From: Aliiroseovarius pelagivivens
GTDB taxonomy: Bacteria; Pseudomonadota; Alphaproteobacteria; Rhodobacterales; Rhodobacteraceae
Direction: 5' to 3'
DNA length: 64,000 bases
NCBI RefSeq assembly: GCF_900302485.1
Contig: NZ_OMOI01000001.1
Coordinates: 1,922,001 to 1,986,000 of the forward strand
Below are positions 26,290 to 35,298 of the stretch, in pieces (position 1 is the first letter of the stretch; each line of letters begins with the position of its first letter). The notes beneath the pieces were generated by a model. That model was not told where the DNA came from and did not search any database. It saw only the letters and a list, made by a program, of their open reading frames with translations. The translations under genes and the position numbers were made by a program.

Positions 26290-27203
26290 GTCGTACTCTT
26301 TCCAAGTTTAGTATGCAGTTTAGGGGGCGCATCGGCCCCGTACCAATCCAGAATATCAATGCAATTTCCGTCCCCGCAGTAGACCGTGAAGACCTTCCCG
26401 TCGATGTCCTGCACCTGTCCGGGGATACCGATGTAATAGTCCTTGCGCGGCGTGTGCCGCACATTGGTCAGCACCAGTTTGGTGCCATCCACTGCATGCG
26501 TGAACGCACCGGGATAGGGCGGCCCTGCCGCGCGGATCAGACGGTGAATATCAGCGGCCGAGGCAGTCCAGTCGATCAGCCCGTCTTCCGGGCGGCGCAG
26601 CGCGCAGGTACTGGCCCCCTCTTCGATCTGAGGCACACGGGGCACATCGCCAGCTGCAATACGATCCATCAAGGGCGGCAACATGTCGGCCAAAGCCTCC
26701 ATATGCCGATCATAAAGCCCACGCGCAGTGATCGTTTCGGTATCAACTTCGAACCGCGCTTTTGCGGCGATTTCCCCGGTATCTGCCCCTTCGGCCAACC
26801 AGAACAGCGACGCTCCGACCACTTTTTCCTGCAACAGAATCGTCCACGGCAGAACCGCCCTGCCCCGTAGTTTCGGCAAATCCGAGGGGTGAAACCCGAT
26901 ACAACCCAGTTTTGGTACGGCCCGGAAGGTGGGCCCGCACAGCTGTGACCACCCGATCACCAGCACAAGATCTGGGTCGATTGCGCGAATGGCGGCGATG
27001 GTTTCGTCGCTATCGCTTTTCCGGGTCAGATGCAGCGCGCAACCATGTTCCTGCGCCAACGGCCCGACATCCACGAAATCCGAATGACGGTGGGCAAGTT
27101 CGGGCGGCAAAGTCACGACCATTTCGGGGACGAAGCCCGATTTGCAAAGCGCATTCAGCGCAATCTCAGTGCTTTCTACGGCGCCAACCAACACGATCTT
27201 CAT
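26286..27203 (-). CDS. Formyltransferase family protein (sugar N-formyltransferase-like)
   Basis: 305 residues from the ATG at 27203 (MKIVLVGAVES). The N-terminal formyl-transferase fold contains GFHPSDLPKLRGRAVLPW (His105) and ADTGEI (Asp141), the loop pair that binds 10-formyl-tetrahydrofolate. The Asn that usually sits two residues before the catalytic His is Gly here. A C-terminal part resembles the C domain of methionyl-tRNA and sugar formyltransferases. In this operon it more likely formylates an amino sugar than Met-tRNA. It overlaps the sugar transferase stop and the PIG-L start by four bases each. Confidence 0.82.
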   Translation of the reverse strand: MKIVLVGAVESTEIALNALCKSGFVPEMVVTLPPELAHRHSDFVDVGPLAQEHGCALHLTRKSDSDETIAAIRAIDPDLVLVIGWSQLCGPTFRAVPKLGCIGFHPSDLPKLRGRAVLPWTILLQEKVVGASLFWLAEGADTGEIAAKARFEVDTETITARGLYDRHMEALADMLPPLMDRIAAGDVPRVPQIEEGASTCALRRPEDGLIDWTASAADIHRLIRAAGPPYPGAFTHAVDGTKLVLTNVRHTPRKDYYIGIPGQVQDIDGKVFTVYCGDGNCIDILDWYGADAPPKLHTKLGKSTT

Positions 27204-27811
27204 GCGCGAGCCTGCGTGTTCGTAGGGGGTTTCCCCCAATGTTCTGCCGCAATAATCCGATCCTCGCGCCGGTGTTCACCAAACAGGGCAACGCCGATGG
27301 TCTCGATCAGAATACGAAAGTCCAGCGCGGTCGAGCGATGGGCCACATACCAAAGGTCCAACTTCAGCTTTTCATTGTCATTCAGTGCGGTGTTTCCACT
27401 GACTTGTGACCACCCAGTCAGGCCCGGCCGAACCGAGCCGCGCTTGACCCCTTCCGCACCAAACCCCTTGATGGTTTCCGCCATCAAAGGGCGCGGGCCA
27501 ACCAAGGCCATCTGTCCGGCAAGGATGATAAACAGCTGCGGCAACTCGTCAAACCTGGTGCGGCGCAGAAACTTGGTGGCTGGTGTCAGGCGATCTTCGT
27601 CCGGCAACCAAATACCGTGCTCATCGCGATCATCGGTCAAGGTTCGAAACTTGACCACATTGAAGGGCACACCGCCTTTCCCATCTCGGGTCTGGCGAAA
27701 CATCACCGGACGCCCCAATGTCGCGATCACGATCAGATAAGTGACCGCACACAAAGGCACTGCAATCACAAGCATAGAAAGACAGATCAGAATCTCGAGC
27801 AATCGGTTCAT
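27200..27811 (-). CDS. PglC-like initiating sugar phosphotransferase
   Basis: 203 residues from the ATG at 27811 (MNRLLEILICL). One N-terminal hydrophobic segment (about 5-27) is followed by the bacterial sugar transferase domain: PVMFRQTRDGKGGVPFNVVKFRT, then RFDELPQLF with the catalytic Asp-Glu pair, then LVGPRPLM and RPGLTGWSQVSG. The short form resembles PglC: a monotopic phosphoglycosyl transferase adding sugar-1-phosphate from a UDP-sugar to undecaprenyl phosphate. This would start the repeat unit. It is the first gene of the leftward operon and is divergent from a GT4 gene across 199 bp. Confidence 0.93.
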   Translation of the reverse strand: MNRLLEILICLSMLVIAVPLCAVTYLIVIATLGRPVMFRQTRDGKGGVPFNVVKFRTLTDDRDEHGIWLPDEDRLTPATKFLRRTRFDELPQLFIILAGQMALVGPRPLMAETIKGFGAEGVKRGSVRPGLTGWSQVSGNTALNDNEKLKLDLWYVAHRSTALDFRILIETIGVALFGEHRREDRIIAAEHWGKPPTNTQARA

Positions 27812-28010
27812 AAGAGTCCAGCAATCAAGGGCCTGAAGCAGGCAGAAAGAAAATGTCGGAGCACCTCGAAGCACCTCGGTCGCATCAAAGCCGGAGCAAA
27901 ACACCCCACGCGACTCAAAAATAGCTTTGCCCCAGAAAATCCCGCCCCAACATGCACATACGTAATGAAACAAGCTTGCCAGACATTCAGATTCCATGCA
28001 AGCTTGCCCC

Positions 28011-29150
28011 ATGAAAGTTATTCATGTCGTGACAACCACGGATGTCGGCGGCGCTCAAATTATGTTGCTAAGATATTTGTCTGCCCTGAAAGATGATGCG
28101 CAGTCGCATTCCGTGATATCGCTGGTTCCTCCTGGTTCTGTCGCCTCGCAAATCGAAGCGCTGGGGGTCGAAGTCGTTGATCTTGGGCTGCGTCCAGGCC
28201 GGATCACCTTGGGTGCGCTGTGGCGGCTGCGTCGCATGTTGCGTGATGCCCGCCCGGATGTGGTGCACGGCTGGATGTATCATGGATGTCTTGCGGCGTG
28301 GGCCGGATTGAAACTGCTGCCCAAACGCCAACGCGCCGCGCAGGTTTGGGCAGTGCATCACTCGCTTCAGGACATCAACAATGAAAAACGGTCGACCCAA
28401 ATGGTTGTCCGGATGATGGCCACTTTGTCGCGCAAGGTTGAACTCATCACCTATTGCTCGATGGTATCGCAACAACAACACGAGGCCATTGGGTTCTGTC
28501 CCGACCGGGTCGAACTGATTGCAAATGCCGTCGATACCGAGGTGTTCAAACCGGATCCAAACGCCCGTGCCCGCCTCTCCGAAATCGCGAGTATTCCCGA
28601 GGGTCGTCTGATCATCGGCAACGTGGCGCGCAGCCATCCGATGAAGGATCACGTCGCGATGGTGAAAGCCACGGCACAGCTGGCCGAGGCAGGTCACGAC
28701 GTTCACGCGGTTCTGGTGGGCGAAGGTCACCGCGGCAGTCTGGCCGAACAAACCGCGCAAGATCTGAACATCCAGGACCGGGTCAGTATCATCGACACAC
28801 GTCCTGATATTCATCGCATCGTACCGGGCTTTGACATTTTCCTTTTGTCCTCTGCGTGGGGGGAAGCCTTTCCCCTAGCGGTGTCCGAAGCCATGGCCGC
28901 CGAGGTGCCCTGTGTGGTCACGGATGTGGGTGATTGCGCCGCGCTTGTCGGGGACACTGGGCGCGTCGTTCCGCCAGCTCAGCCCGAAAAACAAGCACTT
29001 GCAGTTGCAGAACTCATTGACGAAGGCCCCGTCGCTAGGGCAACCTTGGGAAAACTGGCACGTGAACGCGTGACAAAGAATTTTTCGACAGGAATTTATG
29101 TCGATCGTCATTATGCGGCTTATGACCGCGCACTCTCTGTGAAGATTTAG
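28011..29150 (+). CDS. Glycosyltransferase family 4
   Basis: 379 residues from the ATG at 28011 (MKVIHVVTTTDVGGAQ). Two Rossmann-like GT-B domains are present. The donor-binding E-x7-E motif is in WGEAFPLAVSEAM, and GGAQ near residue 14 is a typical GT4 start. It transfers a sugar from a nucleotide donor to a lipid-linked acceptor on the cytoplasmic side. The second in-frame ATG is preferred over one 15 bp upstream because it matches the family N-terminus. It is first in the rightward arm of the island. Confidence 0.9.
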   Translation: MKVIHVVTTTDVGGAQIMLLRYLSALKDDAQSHSVISLVPPGSVASQIEALGVEVVDLGLRPGRITLGALWRLRRMLRDARPDVVHGWMYHGCLAAWAGLKLLPKRQRAAQVWAVHHSLQDINNEKRSTQMVVRMMATLSRKVELITYCSMVSQQQHEAIGFCPDRVELIANAVDTEVFKPDPNARARLSEIASIPEGRLIIGNVARSHPMKDHVAMVKATAQLAEAGHDVHAVLVGEGHRGSLAEQTAQDLNIQDRVSIIDTRPDIHRIVPGFDIFLLSSAWGEAFPLAVSEAMAAEVPCVVTDVGDCAALVGDTGRVVPPAQPEKQALAVAELIDEGPVARATLGKLARERVTKNFSTGIYVDRHYAAYDRALSVKI

Positions 29151-29335
29151 ACGCAGGGATCAGATTTTTAAACGGCGTCCCTTCTCGGGGGAATTTGAGA
29201 AGTGGACTACTTTGGGTGGCCCGTCTCTGGGCGGTAAAAGAAGTTGATAGGGGTTATGTGGCGAGTTCTTGGTGAACGTCGTCATCGTGTTTTCGCCATT
29301 CGGAAACAGATCGTGACCCGAATGGAGATTGATGC

Positions 29336-31198
29336 ATGAAGATCGACGCACAAATCGGAAGTGACGACGGTGGCTCGAACGATTTTGATCGTATCGGGCT
29401 GGATGGCTTCTGGTTGATCCTGCGTCGGCATTTGCGCCTGATGGCTCTGATCGTGTTCGCGGTGGTTGCAGCAACCTACGTTGTCGTCGAGCGACTGGAA
29501 GAGCGTTTTACCGCGCGGGCCACACTGGTTTTGACGGGTCTTGATACGCGTGTGCGTCAGACTGACACCCAGCTGGAAAGCTTTGAGCTGTCCCGCGCAG
29601 TCATCGAAACCGAAATGGATGTACTGAAGTCGCGCGCTTTTGCTGATCAGTTGGCGATGCATCTGGGCCTATACGATGACCCGACTTTCGTGTCTCCGAC
29701 CTCGGGTGATCAACCGATTGATCCGGCGTTACATCAGGAACAGGTGCTCGACAAGATACAAGGGTCTTACGTGGTGTTCCGCTCTGGGGAAAGCTTGGCC
29801 ATCGATATCATCGCCACGACCAATGCTCCGGCTCTCGCCGCGGATATCGCCAATGCCATCCCCACCGTCTACATTGAAAACAGCCTGTCCGAACAGCGGG
29901 ACAATGTCTCGAATTCGATCGTATTCCTGCGCGAGCGTGTCGAAACATTGGCGGAAGAACTGACGCTGGCCGAAATCGAACTGGCCAACTTTATTCGCGA
30001 AAACAAGTTGGATGACGAGCAACTTCCCGACCGGCTTCGCTCGCAAGTTCAGTATCTGACGACATTCCTTAAAACTGCGGACGCGGACCAAGACACCGAG
30101 CGCCTTCAAGGCGAACTGGACAGGGTTGAAACCGAACTGCAAGAGCGGACCCGCGCCGAGCTTACTCAGATGCGCCAAGAGCGCCTGCTGGAAGTGCAGC
30201 GCCTGCGCTATCAAACCGCCATCGAAAAACTGAATGAACTTGAAACGCAGATCAATCTGGTCTCGCAGGGCGCGCGGCAAGTTTCAGTCGCACGCCCCCC
30301 TGTTGCGGCCTCGTGGCCAAACAAGAAGTCTTCGCTTGTCATTGCGGCTGTTGGCGGGCTGGTTCTGGCCTTTGTCGTCGCGCTTATTCTAGACCTGATG
30401 AACCGGCGGCTTTGGAACGAGACCCAAACCATGCGGGTTTCAGGTCTGCCAAATGCAGGTTTCCTGCCACGGATCGGGCGCGATGCCGGGGCCATGCGCC
30501 GCCAAGGGGTGGTGCGTTACCTGATGGCGAAGCCACACACTATGTTTGCTCAGGCGGTGCGCAGTGCCACTGGACTGTGGTTTGACGACAGCAACGAAGG
30601 ATGGGTGGTGATGATCACCTCGGGCCTGCCGCATGAAGGCAAGTCCACCGTAACCGTTGCGCTTGGTGTTTCGTCTGCGTTGGATGGCCTGCGCACGTTG
30701 GTCATCGACATGGACAGTCACCGCGAGGCTGCAGCGCGTCTGCTTGAGGCAACAACAAAGCCCGCAAAACTAGCTGATGTGCTTGAGGGTAAAGTCGCCC
30801 CCAGCCCGGTCATATTGGACGGCCGGACGGTCGAGGGGTTGGATTTCCTGTCCTTGGACGCACGAAGCGGATCCAACCTGAAAGAGCAGCGCCAGCAATT
30901 GTCGGAGCTGAGAACTGAATTACGTGATACATATGATTTAGTAATTGTTGACACGCCGCCTGTGCTGGTCGTGGACGATACTGTCCGCATCGGCGTGCTG
31001 GCGGATGAAATCTGGCAAGTGGTTCGTTGGGGTCGCACGTCAGAAAACGTCCTTGTGGATACAGTTGAACGTTTGAAACGTGATGGTCTGCCAATCACAG
31101 CGACCCTGATTAACGACGTTGATACGCGTAGACATCAAAGATTGGGATATGGTGGGTATGCTCAATACTATAATTATGGTGAGGGATATTATTCATAA
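29336..31198 (+). CDS. Wzz/Wzc-type chain-length regulator with BY-kinase domain
   Basis: 620 residues. Wzz domain with membrane helices at about 34-51 and 333-353 and a periplasmic coiled coil (about 196-310). The cytoplasmic tyrosine kinase domain has Walker A SGLPHEGKST (429-438), Walker A' LVIDMD (455-460) and Walker B VIVDTPP (536-542). The C-terminus has seven Tyr in residues 605-619, the autophosphorylation cluster. BY-kinases control polymerisation and export of exopolysaccharides. The Arg usual in the A' motif is displaced (DMDSHR instead of DxDxR). A PL1-like lyase gene follows. Confidence 0.93.
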   Translation: MKIDAQIGSDDGGSNDFDRIGLDGFWLILRRHLRLMALIVFAVVAATYVVVERLEERFTARATLVLTGLDTRVRQTDTQLESFELSRAVIETEMDVLKSRAFADQLAMHLGLYDDPTFVSPTSGDQPIDPALHQEQVLDKIQGSYVVFRSGESLAIDIIATTNAPALAADIANAIPTVYIENSLSEQRDNVSNSIVFLRERVETLAEELTLAEIELANFIRENKLDDEQLPDRLRSQVQYLTTFLKTADADQDTERLQGELDRVETELQERTRAELTQMRQERLLEVQRLRYQTAIEKLNELETQINLVSQGARQVSVARPPVAASWPNKKSSLVIAAVGGLVLAFVVALILDLMNRRLWNETQTMRVSGLPNAGFLPRIGRDAGAMRRQGVVRYLMAKPHTMFAQAVRSATGLWFDDSNEGWVVMITSGLPHEGKSTVTVALGVSSALDGLRTLVIDMDSHREAAARLLEATTKPAKLADVLEGKVAPSPVILDGRTVEGLDFLSLDARSGSNLKEQRQQLSELRTELRDTYDLVIVDTPPVLVVDDTVRIGVLADEIWQVVRWGRTSENVLVDTVERLKRDGLPITATLINDVDTRRHQRLGYGGYAQYYNYGEGYYS

Positions 31199-31217
31199 TC
31201 ACCCTAGGAGACGTCGA

Positions 31218-32606
31218 TTGAAACTTAGAACAATCGCCGCCCTTTTTGCTGCCAATTTTGGAATTGCTGCAGCTGCGCTTCCAGCGCAGGCCGAGAATAT
31301 CGCTTTCCCCGGTGCAATTGGCTATGGAGCCAAGGCACTGGCCTGGAAAGGCGGCGACATCGTAGAAGTGACCACGTTGTCGGACAGCGGTGCGGGCAGC
31401 CTGCGCGCCTGCGCCAAGAACGGCAACCAGCCGCGCGTCTGTGTTTTTCGGGTCTCTGGGACGATCATGTTGGACAGTCCGATCTTCGTCGGTTCGAACA
31501 TTTACATCGCAGGCCAAACCGCGCCCGGTAAAGGCATTCAGCTGCGCAACCGCACCTCAATCCTGACGCCTCTGATTGTGAAAAACTCGCGCGAGGTGGT
31601 GATCCGTTTCCTCAAAATTCGCCCCGGCCCCAGCCTCACCCCGTCGGCAAATGTGGATGCGGTCACGCTTGAGGACGCCAAAAAGGTGTATCTTGGCAAC
31701 CTGTCCATGCAATTCGCGACGGACGAGACGTTCAACATCCATGTCTCGGGCGGGAAGGTCGCCAACATCACTTTGGCCGACAGCATTCTTGCACTCAGCC
31801 TTGACCGCAGCACGCACCCGAAAGGCAAGCATTCCAAGGGCGCACTGATCTGTTCGCACGAGCAGAAAGCCAACATCTGTGGTCGGATCACAATCGCGCG
31901 CAATCTGTTTGCCCACCACCGCGACAGGATGCCAGACATCAAGGGTACTGATGTGGGACCGATCGAAGTGTTGAACAACGTGTTCTACAATCCGATCAGC
32001 CAGTTTGGCGAATTCTATGACCTGCTGGGTGACGTGAAAATCATCTATGGTGGCAATGTCGCTTTGAGCGGTCAAAGCACCTCAGGGAAAACACCCGAGG
32101 CCGTTCAGGTTTTTGAATGGAAGCGTAAACGCCGCGTATCGATCATGTCTTTTGACAACAAAACCGGCGCAGCGGCTGGCTGTAACCAACGCACCTTCGC
32201 CGTCTTGAATTCGACCGCCAAAGCGCGGCGCATCCCGACGACATCTGGCCCGTTTTCGGCCCCGCTCTATGATAGCAAGGATACGCTGCTCAATGTCTTG
32301 ACCCAAGCAGGCGACCGGTTGCCGGGTGAAACGCATCTGGACTGGCTGGACAAACGGGTCATCAATGACACACTGAAATGCTTCGGGCGTGTGATCAATA
32401 GCCCCGAGGAAGTCGGCGGATGGCCACAGCTTCCGAATGTGTCAATCGTGATTGACAGCGACCGCGATGGGCTTCCCGACAGTTATGAAGCGACAACGCC
32501 CGGCCTGTCCCCCACGCAACCGAACAACCCGTGGTCACGCCCATCTGGCAGTTCGCTCAGCCATGTGGAAACTTGGATGGCCAAGCTTGCCGGAGATCTT
32601 AAATGA
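31218..32606 (+). CDS. Secreted polysaccharide-lyase-like protein (pectate lyase PL1 type)
   Basis: 462 residues from TTG at 31218, chosen because AGGAG sits seven bases upstream and the signal peptide (LFAANFGIAAAALPAQA) then starts correctly. The upstream open frame to 31119 lies inside the kinase gene and is not used. The mature protein opens AFPGAIGYGA and continues with VVEVTTLSDSGAGSLR-like and VFRVSGTI motifs of right-handed beta-helix pectate-lyase relatives. The C-terminus has DSDRDGLPDSYE, a calcium-binding thrombospondin-type-3-like repeat. Stop and the flippase start overlap (ATGA). It probably cleaves or trims the exported polymer. Confidence 0.82.
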   Translation: MKLRTIAALFAANFGIAAAALPAQAENIAFPGAIGYGAKALAWKGGDIVEVTTLSDSGAGSLRACAKNGNQPRVCVFRVSGTIMLDSPIFVGSNIYIAGQTAPGKGIQLRNRTSILTPLIVKNSREVVIRFLKIRPGPSLTPSANVDAVTLEDAKKVYLGNLSMQFATDETFNIHVSGGKVANITLADSILALSLDRSTHPKGKHSKGALICSHEQKANICGRITIARNLFAHHRDRMPDIKGTDVGPIEVLNNVFYNPISQFGEFYDLLGDVKIIYGGNVALSGQSTSGKTPEAVQVFEWKRKRRVSIMSFDNKTGAAAGCNQRTFAVLNSTAKARRIPTTSGPFSAPLYDSKDTLLNVLTQAGDRLPGETHLDWLDKRVINDTLKCFGRVINSPEEVGGWPQLPNVSIVIDSDRDGLPDSYEATTPGLSPTQPNNPWSRPSGSSLSHVETWMAKLAGDLK

Positions 32607-33958
32607 TCCAACGCTTGCGTCAGATTCTGCTACGCGATCAGATCGCCCAACGCCTTTTGCGCAATCTGAAATGGATTTTCTCCTCTCAGGTTGCGATGGC
32701 GATATTGGGAATGATCTCGCTTGCAGTGTCGGCGCGTGCGCTTGGTGCCGCGGGTCTGGGGGCGCTTGCCCTGATCGAGGCTTTTGCACGGATTAATGCC
32801 CGACTGGTGCATTTCGAGCCATGGCAGGCGGTGATCCAATATGGAAGCCTTGCACTGGAAGAGCAGGACACCACGCGTTTTGAAAAGCTTGTTGGCCTGT
32901 CCATCGTGCTTGACGTGATCGGGGGACTTGCAGCCGCAGCTCTGATCTTTTTCCTGGCCCCTCTTGTCGCGGGGTCTATCGGTCTCGACGGCAGTGCCGC
33001 GCAGCTTTTGTCCTTGGGCGCGCTTGCGGTTGTTCTGTCGCTTCGGGCCACCGGCGTTGCGCTCCTTCGGCTTTATGATCGATTTGATCAACTGGCCAAG
33101 ATCGACACCGCCACGGCTCTTCTCCGATTGGTACTGTCGGTAGGTGCGTGGTTGATTGGTGGTAGTCTGGTACATTTCGTCGTCATATTCGTGCTGTTCA
33201 GCGCCGCTGAAGGGCTGCTTGCATTCCTGTACGGGCGCCGCGAGATGCAACGGCGCGGGCAAGAGCCGAAGTTCGGCAACCTGATTACCACCCTGCGTCA
33301 GAACCGGGGTTTTCTGCGCTTCATGTGGAACTCGAACCTCGCTGTGATCCTCCGTCAAACCACGCAAAGGCTGGACGTCGTGATCCTTGGGGCGCTCGTC
33401 GCGCCTGTCTTTGTCGGCCACTATCATATCGCACGCAAATGCGGGGACGCGGCCATCCGTCTGGGCCGCCCGATCAAGCAAGCCATCTTCCCCGAGTTCA
33501 GCCGCCTTGCCGCCAGCGGTGATTTTGTTCGCATCCGCAAAACCGCGCTTTGGGTTAGTGTCAGTTTTTGCGTAGTCCTTGTGGCAGGTGTGATCCCAAC
33601 ACTGATCTATATTGTCCCCATACTGGACGCTGCCTTTGGCGAGGCCTTTGTTGCCGCAGCTCCCGTCGTATCCATTCAGGCCGTGGCCGTGGCCCTGTTC
33701 TTGGCAGGTGTCATACTTGGCCCGGTCCTGCTTAGCCTTGGGTGCGACCGCGAGCTGATGCTGATTGGCGCGGCAACGGCAGCGCTGTTCTTCGCGCTGA
33801 TTTATCCGTTCGTCATCACCTTTGGCGTAAGTGGCGCAGCGCTAAGCCATCTTATCAGCAACATCCTTTGGCTTGCGGCTTGCAGCTGGCTGGTGATCAA
33901 AACGCTGGATACGAAAATGCACCGCCCGGCGCCGGTCGAATCCGAGGTGGCGTCATGA
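32603..33958 (+). CDS. Wzx-type polysaccharide flippase
   Basis: 451 residues with about 12-14 hydrophobic helices in the MATE/MOP pattern. It opens with SSQVAMAILGMISLAVSARALGAAGLGALALIEAFA, typical of Wzx proteins that flip undecaprenyl-linked repeat units. The start overlaps the lyase gene stop and its stop overlaps the polymerase gene start (ATGA at both), so the genes are tightly coupled. Confidence 0.9.
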   Translation: MIQRLRQILLRDQIAQRLLRNLKWIFSSQVAMAILGMISLAVSARALGAAGLGALALIEAFARINARLVHFEPWQAVIQYGSLALEEQDTTRFEKLVGLSIVLDVIGGLAAAALIFFLAPLVAGSIGLDGSAAQLLSLGALAVVLSLRATGVALLRLYDRFDQLAKIDTATALLRLVLSVGAWLIGGSLVHFVVIFVLFSAAEGLLAFLYGRREMQRRGQEPKFGNLITTLRQNRGFLRFMWNSNLAVILRQTTQRLDVVILGALVAPVFVGHYHIARKCGDAAIRLGRPIKQAIFPEFSRLAASGDFVRIRKTALWVSVSFCVVLVAGVIPTLIYIVPILDAAFGEAFVAAAPVVSIQAVAVALFLAGVILGPVLLSLGCDRELMLIGAATAALFFALIYPFVITFGVSGAALSHLISNILWLAACSWLVIKTLDTKMHRPAPVESEVAS

Positions 33959-35298
33959 TTGCACGCCGAGAGCTGGCCATGCCTGCACCATCGCGGCCAA
34001 CGGGCCAACGCCGACGCCGTTCGGGCATGGATCCCTTCGGACTCGTCAGTTCGGGTCTTGCTACACCAACAGGATTTCTGGTCGCTGCAGCGGTCATATT
34101 GGCCCCGATGAACCACGTGAAGCTCAGTTCTGTCTATGTCACAGCATCTGACATCGTGGCCCTGATGGCCTTCATTCTGATGCTGGCCAATCGCACGCTC
34201 AGCGTTAAGTTCTTCGGCCCCGCCACCGCTCTCTGGTTCATGTCCTTTTTTGCCTTCATGGGTGGCCTTACCGTCAGCTCGGTCATCAATGGCAACCCGC
34301 TGGCTTTGCCCAATACATTTGCGCAGTACGGCTATTCCCTTCTAGTGCTTCCCATGATCCTTGGGGGACGGCCCTATGCCCAAACCATTGCGCTGGTGAA
34401 GCTTCTGGTGGCGTCTTACGTCTTTGTCATGGTCTTTGGCGCCTATGTTGTCCATTTCGTGGACAACCCAAATCATATGTTGGTGTCCGGTTCGGGCCGG
34501 ATGCGGTCCCTGTTTCAACGCGAGAACGAATGCGCCGTGCATGGGGCCATTGCGATCGTACTGGTGTTAGGTCTCTACAAAATGGGCGAGTTTCGGTTGC
34601 GCACCGTTCTTCTAAGCCTGCCCCCCCTGATCTATGGGATCATGCTGACGGGATCGGTCTCGGGCTTGTTCGCGACAATCCTTGGCGTCACGCTTCTGAT
34701 CACCATCGTCGGCCCATTCAAGTACCTGCCGATTTCGGCCGCCGCTTTCATCGCCATTGCAGGGGTGATGATCTTGCTTGGTGACAGCTTCATGCCCGCC
34801 GTGTTCCAAGAGCGCGTGCTGAACCCGCTTATGGATCGCAACCTGTCCGAAGCCGGGACCTTTTCGGACCGTGCCCTGCTTATGCAAGAGGCGTTTACCG
34901 TCATGAAAGACACCATCTTTGTGGGTCTTGGCGTCGAACAGTTCCGCGAGATCAGCGTGCACAACGCGGCAGTGCACAACACCTATCTGGCAGCCTTCGT
35001 CGAAGGTGGGCTGATTTCCATGCTGGGTCTGATCGGGTTCTTCCTGTCGGGGATCATCCTGATTTGGGCTGCCATTGTCGAACGCGCAAACCGGTTGGTC
35101 TGGGCGATCACCTTGGTGGTTCTGCTGATTTATGCTGCGGCCTTCAACATGTTCCCCACTTTCTTTGCACGTTTTTGGAACGTCCCGTGGATCCTGTTGT
35201 TTTCACTGACCGCTGCCACGTTGCGGCAACCAGCATCGCACCCACACCCGCCCAAACCTCAAATCTCGGTCCTTCGTAATAAAAGAGTACGCCCATGA
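33955..35298 (+). CDS. Wzy/O-antigen-ligase-like polymerase
   Basis: 447 residues with about 11-12 membrane helices, starting at the ATG of the ATGA overlap at 33955. The large periplasmic loop carries SVHNAAVHNTYLAAFVEGG, the WzyC-type motif. It polymerises flipped repeat units or ligates them. The basic N-terminus (RRRR region) is cytoplasmic. The context with Wzx, Wzz and a Wza-like protein favours polymerase over ligase. The C-terminal tail is Pro/His-rich. Confidence 0.88.
   Translation: MIARRELAMPAPSRPTGQRRRRSGMDPFGLVSSGLATPTGFLVAAAVILAPMNHVKLSSVYVTASDIVALMAFILMLANRTLSVKFFGPATALWFMSFFAFMGGLTVSSVINGNPLALPNTFAQYGYSLLVLPMILGGRPYAQTIALVKLLVASYVFVMVFGAYVVHFVDNPNHMLVSGSGRMRSLFQRENECAVHGAIAIVLVLGLYKMGEFRLRTVLLSLPPLIYGIMLTGSVSGLFATILGVTLLITIVGPFKYLPISAAAFIAIAGVMILLGDSFMPAVFQERVLNPLMDRNLSEAGTFSDRALLMQEAFTVMKDTIFVGLGVEQFREISVHNAAVHNTYLAAFVEGGLISMLGLIGFFLSGIILIWAAIVERANRLVWAITLVVLLIYAAAFNMFPTFFARFWNVPWILLFSLTAATLRQPASHPHPPKPQISVLRNKRVRP

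Noticed and set aside
26286..27203. Assignment as methionyl-tRNA formyltransferase (fmt)
   Set aside because: Operon partners are amino-sugar enzymes and the active-site Asn is missing; a sugar formyltransferase is more likely.
29228..29240. GGCGGTA upstream of the Wzz/BY-kinase gene, resembling the RfaH ops element
   Set aside because: Only seven bases match (GGCGGTA then AAAG); the rest of the ops consensus is absent and the context is alphaproteobacterial.
31119..31217. Upstream in-frame extension of the lyase gene
   Set aside because: It lies inside the kinase coding sequence, has no ribosome-binding site and would bury the signal peptide; TTG 31218 with AGGAG fits better.
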